DNA of 64,000 nucleotides, from positions 62,001 to 126,000 of the forward strand of contig JBGVQS010000013.1 of assembly GCA_045127595.1 (NCBI GenBank). Reading direction: 5' to 3'. Both the position numbers and the translations under genes were made by a program. Below the pieces are notes generated by a model. That model saw only the letters and a program-made list of their open reading frames with translations, was not told the origin of the DNA and ran no database searches. This stretch comes from Scatosoma sp045127595. GTDB taxonomy: Bacteria > Bacillota > Clostridia > Christensenellales > Borkfalkiaceae. This document shows, piece after piece, positions 1 to 8,784 of the stretch. The first letter of the stretch is position 1. Each line of letters begins with the position of its first letter.

Positions 1-22
1 CGCCGCCTTTCATCAAATCCGA

Positions 23-2407
23 TTATTTAGATTTCTTTTGTTTTTTTGCTTTCTTCGCCTTTAACGCTTTCGTATCAACGTCTTCCAACGTTTCGTCAGA
101 GGGCTTAATCAAAAGCAAGATGATGATAAGCACAAGCATCAACGCTGCGATAGAGAAAAGTACAACGGAAAGAATGTTGTTCTTTAACCATTCATTTTCC
201 CCTTTAATGGTAACCGCTTTCGATTCAACGATTACTACCTTGAACGCCGTTGCGCGCTGTGCGGGAACTTTTGCTTCCCAAATATCCGCAAAGATAAGGT
301 AGTTGCCTTCTTCCGCTGTCTTAAAGCTACGGCTGGTCGGGTTCCAGTTGAATTTGTTGTCGCTTGCTTCCCAGTCGTCAGGATGATCTTCTTCGTTGAT
401 TTTGCTGTTAAATTCTTCAATGCGAACGAAGCAATCTTCGATCTGTTCCGCTGTCGTGCCGCTGTTCGTATAGGAAACCAACAACTTCGCATATTCCTTA
501 ATATATAAGGGGAAATAATCCTTATTTCCGTAAACGTCCGCTTTTACTTCGCTAAGCTTGCCTTCAAGCGCGTCCTGCAACGTCGTGTAAGAAACTTTTA
601 CGAAGTCGTCCGCAGTCAAGCCGATCAAATTCGCTTTATCGCCGTTGATTTTGTAAAGCGCATAATTCGATTTTTGTTCGGAAGCACCCAACACGGTAAA
701 CGTGCTCATTGTATACGTCGTATCAAGAACTTCCGTCGATTTCATAGAAGAAGTGCTAGTCGCATTCTTTACGGAAAGAGGTTGGTTCTTAATCGTGAAA
801 TTGAATTCGGGAATTTCTTCGATATCCCATACGGTCGTCGAAGTAATTTCAACAAGCTCGTTATCTTCCGTATAATAATACATACTGTTGCCAGCTTTGT
901 CCGTCGCGAAGATCTTAAACTTGTACAAACCTTCTTCCGAACAAGTAAACGACAAACCGCTGTACGAGAGCGTCGAGGTTACGCTTGCGCTGGAAGAAGA
1001 CGGCTTGTAGTAGCTGATCTTGAATTGCAAGTTTCTGTACCCGTTATTATCGGAAATCAACCACTTGCAGGAAGGCAACTTAATCGATTCGTTGCTCTTG
1101 AGCGTTCCCGCCGCCGTGTCTACGTCGTCTTGGAAATCGTCTACAAGCGTTTGATAATCCGCCGTTTTTTCGTTGGTTTTCGTGCCCTCTATCGCGTTTA
1201 AAATCGTATAACGAGGTCCGTCCGTGTTTTGATCGATACAAATATAGGACATCTTATACGCGTCTCTCGTTTCGTTGAATTTAGCATCAAGTTCTACCGT
1301 TTCCAACGCATACCAAGAAAGATCATAGGTAACCTTTTCATACTCATCAACGGTATCCCCCGTCGAATCTACGGAATAGGTCTTGTCCCCAAGCTTAATC
1401 TTGATGGAAATATATTCCATACCCGCTTCCGCATATACGGTCGTCTTTTCCCCGTTCGCCTTTTCATAAACGGAGTCGCTCAAATACGGAGAAGTCGTAT
1501 AGGTCTTATATTTAGGCGCTTCATCCGTATTGCCGGGGTTGTATTGATAGAAAGACTTGCTTTCCGTCAAACCGCTGTTTTGCAATACGTCGATTTTTTC
1601 ATACGAGAAGCTGAGCACCGTACCAAGCTGGAATCCGCTGACGTCTTCGTTCATAACGAGTACGGGAGCAGCCGTATCGGTTACGGAAACCGCGTCGGTA
1701 GAACCGCTTGCGTTATCAAAACGCTGACCGTTCAGGTTGAGCAAATTCAACGCCGTCGTTTCCTGTCCTTCCTTTACTTCCGCTTTAAACGTAAGGGGCT
1801 TGAAACCTTCGGAATAATCGGAATAATACGCGCCTACGTTGGTAAAGCTACCGATTTCCTCGCCGTTGATCATCACTTTATATTCGCCGTCGTCCGCACC
1901 TTCCGCAAGCGTAAAATCAATATCCTTTGCAACCTTTTCCGCCGTACCGTCGTTTACCGCAGCATATACGTCCGTTCCGTCGTTGGTAAAGGTAACCGTG
2001 TTAATCGCTTTATCGTCTTCGCTTGCCCAAGCCGAACCGCATTCGACCGTCATAACGATTTTTTCAAAGTTAAGATCCGCAAACGCAAATTTTGCGTTGA
2101 GATAGGTCGCTACAACGTTACCGTTGCTATCCTTTGCGCCCGTGTACCACTTCAACGCAAGGTCGCGCTGACGAAGTAAAACCGTTCCTTCGTCTTTAAA
2201 CACAAAGGAAGTAACCTTCGAACCGTCGGTATTGCCAACAGCTTCCGTCTTAACGTTGGTCGTGGTGAATACGTTCGACAAAGTATACGATTGTGCCGTA
2301 GCCGCCGACGCTTCAACGCCATTCTTTTGCATAGCCGCGCCCATCGTAGCCGCACAAAGCGCGCCTGCAAACATTAAAGTAATCAGTTTTTTGTTCATTT
2401 TTTTCAT
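23..2407 (-). CDS. Membrane-anchored extracellular protein of unknown function
   Basis: This 794-residue protein has an N-terminal signal peptide (two to three Lys, then a hydrophobic stretch ending near ASAA at about residue 36). A single transmembrane helix lies near residues 745-770, followed by a short cytoplasmic tail very rich in Lys (ALKAKKAKKQKKSK). The bulk is therefore expected outside the cell. Between the two ends I see beta-rich, Ser/Thr/Tyr-rich sequence, including an Ig-like strand pattern around EEGLYKFKIFATDKAGN, which resembles passages of the 2434-residue protein of the secretion operon. I recognise no catalytic motif. The ATG at 2407 follows GAGG at a usable distance, and a promoter can be drawn upstream. 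It stands alone on its strand after the RluA gene. A surface adhesin or sensor role is only inference. Confidence 0.85.
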   Translation of the reverse strand: MKKMNKKLITLMFAGALCAATMGAAMQKNGVEASAATAQSYTLSNVFTTTNVKTEAVGNTDGSKVTSFVFKDEGTVLLRQRDLALKWYTGAKDSNGNVVATYLNAKFAFADLNFEKIVMTVECGSAWASEDDKAINTVTFTNDGTDVYAAVNDGTAEKVAKDIDFTLAEGADDGEYKVMINGEEIGSFTNVGAYYSDYSEGFKPLTFKAEVKEGQETTALNLLNLNGQRFDNASGSTDAVSVTDTAAPVLVMNEDVSGFQLGTVLSFSYEKIDVLQNSGLTESKSFYQYNPGNTDEAPKYKTYTTSPYLSDSVYEKANGEKTTVYAEAGMEYISIKIKLGDKTYSVDSTGDTVDEYEKVTYDLSWYALETVELDAKFNETRDAYKMSYICIDQNTDGPRYTILNAIEGTKTNEKTADYQTLVDDFQDDVDTAAGTLKSNESIKLPSCKWLISDNNGYRNLQFKISYYKPSSSSASVTSTLSYSGLSFTCSEEGLYKFKIFATDKAGNSMYYYTEDNELVEITSTTVWDIEEIPEFNFTIKNQPLSVKNATSTSSMKSTEVLDTTYTMSTFTVLGASEQKSNYALYKINGDKANLIGLTADDFVKVSYTTLQDALEGKLSEVKADVYGNKDYFPLYIKEYAKLLVSYTNSGTTAEQIEDCFVRIEEFNSKINEEDHPDDWEASDNKFNWNPTSRSFKTAEEGNYLIFADIWEAKVPAQRATAFKVVIVESKAVTIKGENEWLKNNILSVVLFSIAALMLVLIIILLLIKPSDETLEDVDTKALKAKKAKKQKKSK

Positions 2408-2428
2408 GAAACGTGCCTCAATTATAAT

Positions 2429-2457
2429 TTTATAAGGTATTTTTCTTTACAATACAA
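2429..2457 (-). promoter_or_regulatory. Candidate sigma-A promoter for the 794-residue surface protein
   Basis: On the minus strand TTGTAT (2457-2452) and TATAAA (2434-2429) are separated by exactly 17 bases, about 20 bases before the start codon at 2407. The surrounding intergenic stretch is very A/T rich, so chance matches are possible. A second TATAAT-like hexamer lies slightly nearer the gene. Confidence 0.45.
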
Positions 2458-2547
2458 TATCGTACTTTTTTATTTTACACCGAAATACGCATTTTGTCAA
2501 ACGCATTTAACGATGATTTTGCCTGTTTTTCCAAATTTCTTAAAATT

Positions 2548-3291
2548 TCATCGAATTTCCACCGATTTTGCAATATCGAACGCTTTCCACGGCGTTTCTT
2601 CTTCGGGCGGGTACGCAATAAATTTCAAGCGTTCCTTGGTGATCGGATGCAAGAAGGACAGCGAATACGCCCAAAGCGCAAGCTTTCCTTTCTGCGCGAG
2701 TGCGCCGCCATAGCGCATATCCCCGAAAATCGGATGGGAAATCCCCGCCATTTGCACGCGGATTTGATGCGTTCTGCCCGTGTGCAAGCGCACTTCCACC
2801 AACGAGTATTTGGATTTATTTTCCAACACGTTATAATCGAGTTCAGCGTATTTCGCACCGTCCTCCGTAGGAGTACAAATATACACCATATTATTGACGG
2901 TATTTTTACGCAAATAATTACAAAGCGTGCCCCTGTCAGTATCGGGCGCGCCGCAAAGTACAGTTAGATATTTCTTCTCAAAATCCCCCGTTTGCAAGCC
3001 TTCCGTCAAACGCGCCGCCGCCTTGCTCGTTTTGGCATACACCATAACGCCGCCCGTCGGCCTGTCCAAACGGTGTACAAGCCCTAAATAAACGTTTCCC
3101 GGCTTGTTATACGCCGTTTTAATATAACGCTTGATTTGGTCGAATAAGTTATCGTCCTTACTTTCGTCGGGGCAGCAAGCCACCATTTGCGGTTTCAGCA
3201 CGACAATAATATGATTATCTTCATATAAAATGCGGAAAGGAAGCGTTTCTACCGCCTGTAAAGTTTCCGCCTGTTCGTTAATTTCCGTCAT
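2548..3291 (-). CDS. RluA-family pseudouridine synthase
   Basis: The product isomerises uridine to pseudouridine in RNA, most likely 23S rRNA or tRNA. The RluA signature VHRLDRPTGGVMVYAKT is present with the catalytic Asp in HRLDR. The later motif LHTGRTHQIRVQMAGISHPIFGD is also family-typical; such proteins run about 220-320 residues. I place the start at ATG 3291 (247 residues): it has GGAGG 11 bases upstream, whereas the longer open frame to 3357 would overlap the previous gene by 80 bases without an RBS. There is no N-terminal S4 domain. It overlaps the upstream methyltransferase gene by 14 bases, so the two are co-transcribed and probably translationally coupled as an RNA-modification pair. 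The exact target base is unknown. Confidence 0.93.
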   Translation of the reverse strand: MTEINEQAETLQAVETLPFRILYEDNHIIVVLKPQMVACCPDESKDDNLFDQIKRYIKTAYNKPGNVYLGLVHRLDRPTGGVMVYAKTSKAAARLTEGLQTGDFEKKYLTVLCGAPDTDRGTLCNYLRKNTVNNMVYICTPTEDGAKYAELDYNVLENKSKYSLVEVRLHTGRTHQIRVQMAGISHPIFGDMRYGGALAQKGKLALWAYSLSFLHPITKERLKFIAYPPEEETPWKAFDIAKSVEIR

Positions 3292-4147
3292 TGACAAATA
3301 TACCTCCTGCTCCGCACGGGAGAGAAATTCCTTCTTCCGTTTGTATTCCCACTTCATACGCTTCTACACGGCCTTGAAAGCCTTTTAACGTAAGCTGTAA
3401 AATGTTTTTGAGCACCATCGGTTGCAACCCCGTTGTGTAGCTGTTAATCAGCACGAATAAGGGATTGTCGCAAAGCACCGAAGAACAAAGCTCGACAAAT
3501 TTATATAAATCGTTTTCAATCTTCCACATTTCCCCGTTCGGGCCGCGACCATACGAGGGCGGATCCATAATAATCGCGTCGTATTTGTTTCCGCGGCGGA
3601 TTTCCCGCTGCACGAATTTCAAACAATCGTCCACGATATAGCGTATTCCTGTATCAATCCCCGAAAGCCGCGCGTTTTCGCCGGCACGCTCTACCATGCC
3701 TTTCGCCGCGTCTACGTGGGTTACTTGCGCACCCGCTTTTGCGCAGGCAACCGTTGCGCCGCCCGTGTACGCAAATAAATTGAGCACTTTTATCGGTCGG
3801 TTTGCGTCTTTTATGAGCTTGGTCATATACTCCCAATTAACCGCCTGTTCAGGGAAAAGCCCCGTATGCTTAAAGCCCATAGGCTTGATTTTAAAGCGAA
3901 TATCCAGCTCGTCATAAGAAACGTTCCATTCCTCAGGCATGGGTTTGAGAATTTTCCAACCGCCGCCCCCTTTTTCGCTGCGTTTATAATAAGCGTTGAG
4001 CTTTGGATATGCAAACAAATCGGTTTGCGCCGCCCAAATAACCTGCGGATCGGGACGGAGCAAATACACGTCTTTCCAACGTTCGAGTTTATACCCGTCC
4101 CCCGTTGCTATGATTGAATAATCTTTCCAATTTTGCGAAATTTTCAT
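3278..4147 (-). CDS. RlmI/RlmK-like SAM-dependent RNA methyltransferase
   Basis: This is a class I S-adenosylmethionine methyltransferase of the RlmI/RlmK type (Methyltrans_SAM family). Motif I is VLNLFAYTGGATVACAKAGA, with the acidic post-motif VTHVDAAKGM, and motif IV is MDPPSYGRG. Both match enzymes that methylate cytosine or guanine in 23S rRNA. At 289 residues it lacks the N-terminal PUA domain of RlmI. I choose ATG 4147, which has GAGG six bases upstream; the open frame extends four codons further only through a TTG without an RBS. It is the first gene of a two-gene unit with the RluA-type synthase, which it overlaps. Specificity cannot be read from the sequence. Confidence 0.92.
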   Translation of the reverse strand: MKISQNWKDYSIIATGDGYKLERWKDVYLLRPDPQVIWAAQTDLFAYPKLNAYYKRSEKGGGGWKILKPMPEEWNVSYDELDIRFKIKPMGFKHTGLFPEQAVNWEYMTKLIKDANRPIKVLNLFAYTGGATVACAKAGAQVTHVDAAKGMVERAGENARLSGIDTGIRYIVDDCLKFVQREIRRGNKYDAIIMDPPSYGRGPNGEMWKIENDLYKFVELCSSVLCDNPLFVLINSYTTGLQPMVLKNILQLTLKGFQGRVEAYEVGIQTEEGISLPCGAGGIFVNDGN

Positions 4148-4337
4148 AAAAAACCTCAAAGCGTTTCCGTCTTGAAGAAACGCAACAGGACGGAATACGA
4201 CAGTATAACCTTATATATTATACTGTAAAAAGTAGGTTTTGTAAAGTATTTTGTCGGATATTAAAAAGAGAAAAGCAAAAGTTTGTAAAAAAAAGATGCA
4301 GAAAAATAAAATTTTTTAAAAAAGCGCAAAAAAACAG

Positions 4338-4366
4338 TTGACAAACAAAAATGTTTTTAGTATTAT
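4338..4366 (+). promoter_or_regulatory. Promoter of the tRNA operon
   Basis: TTGACA (4338-4343) and TATTAT (4361-4366) are separated by 17 bases and lie about 45 bases upstream of the first tRNA. This is a near-consensus sigma-A promoter, as expected for stable RNA genes. The sequence from 4160 to this point is A/T rich and holds no gene. Confidence 0.8.
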
Positions 4367-4412
4367 TATAAAGCTGTTTTGAATGGCAAGAGCGATTAAA
4401 GCGCAAACATAT

Positions 4413-4489
<77 letters not shown>

Positions 4490-4494
4490 AAAAT

Positions 4495-4571
4495 GGCGGC
4501 GTAGCTTAGTTGGTTAGAGCGTCCGGTTCATACCCGGAAGGTCATAAGTTCGAATCTCATCGCCGCTACCA
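4495..4571 (+). tRNA. tRNA-Met (CAT), elongator
   Basis: The 77-base cloverleaf has acceptor GGCGGCG/CGCCGCT with a closing G-U pair and an encoded CCA. The anticodon CAT sits in TTCATAC inside a TCCGG/CCGGA stem. The sequence resembles the Bacillus elongator tRNA-Met. A lysidine-modified tRNA-Ile2 with the same anticodon cannot be fully excluded, but the overall match favours Met. Confidence 0.9.
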
Positions 4572-4629
4572 CGACAACAACACGGAGAAAATCCGTTTTA
4601 CATAACGGCGCGAAAGCGCTTATAAAGAA

Positions 4630-4704
4630 GGCCCGTTGGTCAAGCGGTTAAGACACCACCCTTTCACGGTGGTAACATGGGTTCGAGTCCCGTACGGGTC
4701 ACCA
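4630..4704 (+). tRNA. tRNA-Glu (TTC)
   Basis: The 75-base cloverleaf has acceptor GGCCCGT/ACGGGTC, anticodon TTC in loop CTTTCAC within a CCACC/GGTGG stem, and an encoded CCA. It is the last tRNA of the cluster and is directly followed by a terminator hairpin. Its last 20 bases occur again at 4891-4910, and its last 9 at 5841-5849, which marks it as a likely integration target. Confidence 0.95.
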
Positions 4705-4789
4705 AAAAAAGAGAACAGGAAAATTCCTGTTCTCTTTTTTTGGCTTCTACCGAATGTCGTACGGGACTCGAGGGTGGGAGCCGTTTTGC
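4696..4789 (+). repeat. 94-bp direct repeat, copy 1
   Basis: The 94 bases from GGGTCACCA (end of tRNA-Glu) through the terminator to CCGTTTTGC recur without a mismatch at 5841-5934. The segment also holds CGTACGGGACTCG (4758-4770), an inverted copy of the tRNA-Glu T-arm CGAGTCCCGTACG at 4684-4696. In this copy the sequence continues into a small hairpin (CGTTTTGC-GAGA-GCAAAACG), and the match with copy 2 stops in the middle of that hairpin. Confidence 0.95.
4704..4741 (+). terminator. Rho-independent terminator of the tRNA operon
   Basis: A perfect stem GAGAACAGGAA/TTCCTGTTCTC is flanked by seven A and seven T, so it can act in both directions. It abuts the tRNA-Glu CCA end. An identical copy is present at 5849-5886. 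Confidence 0.9.
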
Positions 4790-4890
4790 GAGAGCAAAAC
4801 GCTTTGCCGTCGATATCCCCTATCCACGATAAAGTTTTCGGCAAAGGACGCCATTGATAATGGCGGAGCGGGGCGCGCCGCTAAAGGCGA

Positions 4891-4910
4891 GAGTCCCGTA
4901 CGGGTCACCA
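4891..4910 (+). repeat. Second copy of the 20-bp tRNA-Glu 3' end (att-like)
   Basis: GAGTCCCGTACGGGTCACCA is identical to the last 20 bases of tRNA-Glu (4685-4704). No acceptor or anticodon arm precedes it, so it is not a tRNA gene. Such tRNA-end copies are the classic trace of integrase attachment sites, though no integrase is in view. Confidence 0.85.
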
Positions 4911-4914
4911 GTAA

Positions 4915-4930
4915 CAACCTAAATCGAACC
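4915..4930 (+). repeat. 16-bp inverted repeat, left arm
   Basis: CAACCTAAATCGAACC is the exact reverse complement of 5820-5835. The two arms enclose the XRE regulator, and both lie next to a GGGTCACCA sequence. The 450 bases between this arm and the regulator (4931-5383) are A/T rich, and I see no gene in them apart from a promoter at their end. Confidence 0.85.
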
Positions 4931-5307
4931 CCTCAATTAGAGGGTGGACGGTTTGGGTTGTTTCATTTTCTAAAATAGTTTTTAAGGCATTTCCTTTTGT
5001 CAAGGGAACGCTTTTCTTTTTCCCTTGAATAAATACCTGCCCTATATAAAATCACGCTAAAAACGGTGGTTTATGTTATCGAAAGGCTCTTGATAGGAGT
5101 AAAAGTATTACTGCTTTTTAGCCTTGATGTCATACAAGTTTGGCGAATTGACCTCATGCCACTTATGCAGATTATCTACATACCACGGGCGCATTTAAAG
5201 TTGGAGGTTAATTTGCCTATGAAAATGAAAAGTTGCTGTAGATTGTCTATTTTTTTAGAGTAAAACATAATGCAACTTAAAGTTTGCAAAAAGAAACGGA
5301 ACATTGC

Positions 5308-5336
5308 TTGTAAGTGCAGTTTTATTATGTTATAAT
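5308..5336 (+). promoter_or_regulatory. Promoter of the XRE-type regulator gene
   Basis: TTGTAA (5308-5313) and TATAAT (5331-5336) are 17 bases apart. They lie about 50 bases upstream of the start codon, which itself has AAGGAG at the right distance. Confidence 0.7.
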
Positions 5337-5383
5337 CTACGTAATCAATACGCGTAAAGACAAAATTACAAGGAGAAACCATT

Positions 5384-5740
5384 ATGACATTTGGCGAAAA
5401 ATTATCAAAACTTAGAAAAGAAAACAACTACACACAAGAACAGTTTTCCGATATTCTCAAAGTATCCCGTCAATCGGTTAGCAAATGGGAGCTGGACGAA
5501 ACCTATCCCGAAACGGAAAAAATAATTCAGATAGGTAAACTGTTCAATTGTTCGATGGATTATCTTTTAAACGAAAATATTACCGAAAAAACGGCGACAG
5601 GACGTAAAGTCTTTACAATAAAAAACAAAGAGCGAGCAAAAAAAGCGTTCAAAATTGTCGGTATTATCGTTGGTGTATTGTTGACGATAGACTTCGTTTC
5701 AATGATAATCTATTTTTCGATATACGGCATTCCTAGTTAA
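5384..5740 (+). CDS. XRE-family transcriptional regulator with C-terminal membrane helix
   Basis: The 118-residue protein starts with a helix-turn-helix of the XRE/Cro type (residues about 4-58; KLRKENNYTQEQFSDILKVS and RQSVSKWELDETYPETE are typical). A basic linker follows, then a hydrophobic segment near residues 88-112 (VGIIVGVLLTIDFVSMIIYF), so it is probably tethered to the membrane. This architecture is common in Bacillota and is often tied to signals from the envelope. The gene sits alone inside the inverted and direct repeats downstream of the tRNA cluster, which suggests it came in with a small element. Its targets are not evident; no operator palindrome is obvious at its own promoter. 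Confidence 0.85.
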   Translation: MTFGEKLSKLRKENNYTQEQFSDILKVSRQSVSKWELDETYPETEKIIQIGKLFNCSMDYLLNENITEKTATGRKVFTIKNKERAKKAFKIVGIIVGVLLTIDFVSMIIYFSIYGIPS

Positions 5741-5819
5741 AAAGATATATTACGGTGTATTTTTTTATTTTTACACTCAAGTGAGTATTCAATATAAGAA
5801 ATCAAGCGTTCCTGCAAAA

Positions 5820-5835
5820 GGTTCGATTTAGGTTG
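5820..5835 (-). repeat. 16-bp inverted repeat, right arm
   Basis: GGTTCGATTTAGGTTG is the exact reverse complement of 4915-4930. It is followed five bases later by the 94-bp direct repeat copy 2. Confidence 0.85.
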
Positions 5836-5840
5836 GCTAA

Positions 5841-5934
5841 GGGTCACCAAAAAAAGAGAACAGGAAAATTCCTGTTCTCTTTTTTTGGCTTCTACCGAAT
5901 GTCGTACGGGACTCGAGGGTGGGAGCCGTTTTGC
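5841..5934 (+). repeat. 94-bp direct repeat, copy 2
   Basis: This is identical to 4696-4789 and begins with the last nine bases of tRNA-Glu, then the terminator hairpin (5849-5886). The body of the tRNA is missing. The 383 bases between the regulator and the VirB4 gene are made up of this repeat, the inverted-repeat arm and a hairpin near 6010; no gene is seen. Confidence 0.95.
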
Positions 5935-5997
5935 AAGCTGTTTTCGCCTTTTTCCCTTTGTTTTCAAGACTTCTACAATTTAAACTATATAAAAGTT

Positions 5998-6027
5998 GCC
6001 TGAGCGAATACTTTCGCCCAGGCTTTT
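5998..6027. terminator. Candidate terminator hairpin downstream of the secretion operon
   Basis: GCCTGAGCGAA-TAC-TTCGCCCAGGC forms an 11-bp stem with one mismatch. The plus strand continues into TTTTCTCTT and the minus strand into AACTTTTAT, so it may stop transcription from both sides. It lies about 100 bases beyond the stop codon of the VirB4-like gene. Confidence 0.5.
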
Positions 6028-6123
6028 CTCTTATATCGCAAATTTAACCATTTGCATTTGTTCTTGCATAACAAGGTTTTCTGTACACAACGAGAAATTT
6101 CCCCTCACCGCATTACTTATATC

Positions 6124-8784
6124 CTATACGTATTCCTTATCTTGCTTTTCCTCAAAAAGGCGTTGCACGTAGTCCGATGCGACTATCGCCGCATTCGCGC
6201 GCGATAACGGTCCCGTTATCATAAATGCGCTACCGCGATTGTTATTCACGATGTCTTGCTGCTCCGTTTCGTTGATTCCGCCTGCCTTTTCATACAGCGT
6301 ACACAGGTCTTCCATATCATTCGGCGACAACGCGAATATCATCGAATACTGACACGCATTGATAATCGCCGTGGATTTTCTCGCTATCTCAGGACTCCCT
6401 ACAAAGTCCTTGATATTCTGCGTAATAACAATCTGCATACCGTTGTACTTTCTAATTCGCTTCGCAAGTTGGAACATAAAGTCAAGCGCAATCGGATACT
6501 TGTTATCAATAAACACGTGCGCTTCGTCAATTACAACAATAATCTTTCTATCCGTGCCGTGCTTTGCGTTGAACTCCTTGTTCTTGATAATTTCATTATC
6601 AAGCCACTTTAATACCAACAACATTTGCGCGTTCGCTATCGTATTATTCTTATTCGCAAGCAAGCTTTGGAAATTGAATACCGTAAAGTTTTCCTTGACC
6701 GTCAAGCTGTTTTCGCCGTTCCAAAGGTTGGCGTTTCTGCCCTTGCCTGCAAACTTCGCAACGTAGTTGTTCAGCACGCGAAGATTCGAGCTGTCGTATT
6801 CCAAAACAGCCGACTTTTCTTCCGAAAGTATCAATGCATAAAGGTCGTCAAAGGTCGGATAATCCTTGGGGGTAAGCTGCGCAAAGCTCGTTCGCTCACT
6901 AATCCCCTTACTCTCGTACAGCTTTAAAATCAAGTTGTTAAGATACTCCAACGCATCCGAAGAAATGCCCGGCAAAATCTGCTTGAAGAACTCCTCCAAG
7001 AACTGCAAATGTACCGAGAAATTCGTGATACCGCTATCAGCATCCGTTTCGTCCGCTTCGAGAGTCGTAATCACGTGGAAGGGATTGAGCCGACCTTCCT
7101 TCGCCGTTCCTACGTCGATGAGTTTACCGCCCAAATTTTTTGCAAGCTCTTGGTATTCGTTTTCGGGATCGAGAATGAATATCTTGCTGTTTTCCGCCGC
7201 AAAGTTGGCAAGAATCGTCTTTGTCGCAAAGGATTTACCGCTACCCGATTTCCCCATAATAACCATATTCGAGTTGACTCTTTCGTTATCTCTTTTGAAG
7301 AAGTCCACGATAACGGGGAAGCCGCCCGAATGTCCCAGCAACACGCCGCGGTCGTCCATAATATAATTGAGTACAAACGGGAAGGATGCCGCAACGCTTG
7401 ACGAGTGAATGGAACGAGTATATTCCTTCATTCCTTCGAAAGCGGATACGCCCGAAGATGTGAATGCGGTAATTTGCTTAGACGAGTTATCGCTAATCTT
7501 GAACCCTTCTTCCGCAAGCAAACTTCTTACGCGTTTTTTAAGACTTTCCTTGACGCTGGTCGAGTTTTCATAAACCGTAATATGTACCGTCACTTCAAAC
7601 AAAGTTTCGTTATCGTTTTGCAGCATTGCAAGCAAGGACACGAGCGAATCGACGTGCGTTTGCTGGTCGATAATGTCCGAAGCCTTAAAAGAATTCTTCG
7701 TCAGAAGTTCCTGCAACGACCTATCAATCATACGCACAGCCTTCGATTTTTCGATAGGCTTCATATTCATCACTACTTTCGTGCCTTCAATGTTGAACAT
7801 CTTATAGCCCCAAGCATTTTTCACCGTCAAGGGATAATCACGAATGGTATAAGTAACCGATTGTTTCCCGTCCACCAGTGTTTGTGAGAACTTGAATTCC
7901 ACGCTGTCGGGGGTTGCGTAATCTACGTATTCGTCGGGTTGATAGTAAGAGATTTCGCGTTCGTCAAAATCGTTCGTGTAGTTGTATTTCAAGAATACTG
8001 CAAGCTCCGCATCCGTCAAACGGTGGGAATCAATCGTGTATTCCTTGAACTTCATCACAGCGGTGTTCAGAATCTCCGCAATCGTTGCTGGATTCATATC
8101 GTAAACCACCAAATAGTACCCCGAACGCATAATTCGAGAACCCGTATTCAGCTCGCTGAGAATTTCCGTTCTATTGTCGATAATATTTTTTCGAGCCGTG
8201 CTTTCTTCGTAGCTAATCCCTTCCGCTTCGTACAGCTTATCAACGTCGGATTTTTTGCTCTTTTCCTGCGCGATATGCTTGTCGAGTAGAATCGGACGAT
8301 CGATTTTCACAAGACTTGCGCTCGTGCCGCCGCTCACACTTTTCAAAATCGAAGCGAATGCCTTGTCGATGATTTCCGATTGCTTATACCCCGTCAATAA
8401 CCGGAATTCCTTGGACATAATCTCCAAAACGCCGCCGTAGTACGTACCATAGCAAATCAACCCATCGCGAATGTCCGTAAACGGAATCAGAGTCGAAATA
8501 TCTACCCCCGAATCTTCCCCGTTTTTGGCGTACTTTTTCTTACTGAACAGGAATTTTATCAAGCTTTTGATTTGCAAATATAAGCGTTCGCCCGACACGG
8601 GAAGGTACAGACAAATGAACACGCCCAAAACAAGCGCCATCAAAATATACGTCAGCACTCCATAGTCCGTGAACATTACCAAGAATTCAAGCCCTACGCC
8701 TGCCATCCCGATGAGAATGTCAGCAAGAGTGAAATTGCGGTAAAATTCAACCTTTATTTTTGTTTTCTTTGGAATGATTCTCAT
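6124..8784 (-). CDS. virB4: VirB4-like conjugation/secretion ATPase with N-terminal PrgI-like domain (Mbov_0397 type)
   Basis: This 886-residue ATPase would energise pilus assembly and substrate transfer at the inner face of the membrane. The first ~85 residues resemble PrgI: a short basic start, two hydrophobic helices, then a Lys-rich segment. The VirB4 body follows. Walker A is MGKSGSGKS near residue 512 and Walker B is IIVVIDEAHVFID near residue 750, with the motifs QIVITQNIKDF and SMIFALSPNDM downstream as in VirB4/TraE ATPases. The fused layout matches ICE-borne ATPases of the Mbov_0397 group. It is the last gene of the operon and overlaps the VirB6-like gene by four bases (ATGA), which implies coupled translation in a fixed ratio. 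Confidence 0.93.
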   Translation of the reverse strand: MRIIPKKTKIKVEFYRNFTLADILIGMAGVGLEFLVMFTDYGVLTYILMALVLGVFICLYLPVSGERLYLQIKSLIKFLFSKKKYAKNGEDSGVDISTLIPFTDIRDGLICYGTYYGGVLEIMSKEFRLLTGYKQSEIIDKAFASILKSVSGGTSASLVKIDRPILLDKHIAQEKSKKSDVDKLYEAEGISYEESTARKNIIDNRTEILSELNTGSRIMRSGYYLVVYDMNPATIAEILNTAVMKFKEYTIDSHRLTDAELAVFLKYNYTNDFDEREISYYQPDEYVDYATPDSVEFKFSQTLVDGKQSVTYTIRDYPLTVKNAWGYKMFNIEGTKVVMNMKPIEKSKAVRMIDRSLQELLTKNSFKASDIIDQQTHVDSLVSLLAMLQNDNETLFEVTVHITVYENSTSVKESLKKRVRSLLAEEGFKISDNSSKQITAFTSSGVSAFEGMKEYTRSIHSSSVAASFPFVLNYIMDDRGVLLGHSGGFPVIVDFFKRDNERVNSNMVIMGKSGSGKSFATKTILANFAAENSKIFILDPENEYQELAKNLGGKLIDVGTAKEGRLNPFHVITTLEADETDADSGITNFSVHLQFLEEFFKQILPGISSDALEYLNNLILKLYESKGISERTSFAQLTPKDYPTFDDLYALILSEEKSAVLEYDSSNLRVLNNYVAKFAGKGRNANLWNGENSLTVKENFTVFNFQSLLANKNNTIANAQMLLVLKWLDNEIIKNKEFNAKHGTDRKIIVVIDEAHVFIDNKYPIALDFMFQLAKRIRKYNGMQIVITQNIKDFVGSPEIARKSTAIINACQYSMIFALSPNDMEDLCTLYEKAGGINETEQQDIVNNNRGSAFMITGPLSRANAAIVASDYVQRLFEEKQDKEYV

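Noticed and set aside
3292..3357. N-terminal extension of the RluA-type synthase
   Set aside because: The ATG at 3291 has a strong RBS, and the extension would overlap the methyltransferase gene by 80 bases.
4891..4910. A fourth tRNA gene or tRNA pseudogene
   Set aside because: Only the T-arm and acceptor 3' half are present; D and anticodon arms are missing, so it is a repeat of the tRNA-Glu end.
5066..5263. A 65-codon frame upstream of the first XRE gene
   Set aside because: No RBS, no similarity, A/T-rich sequence; chance frame.
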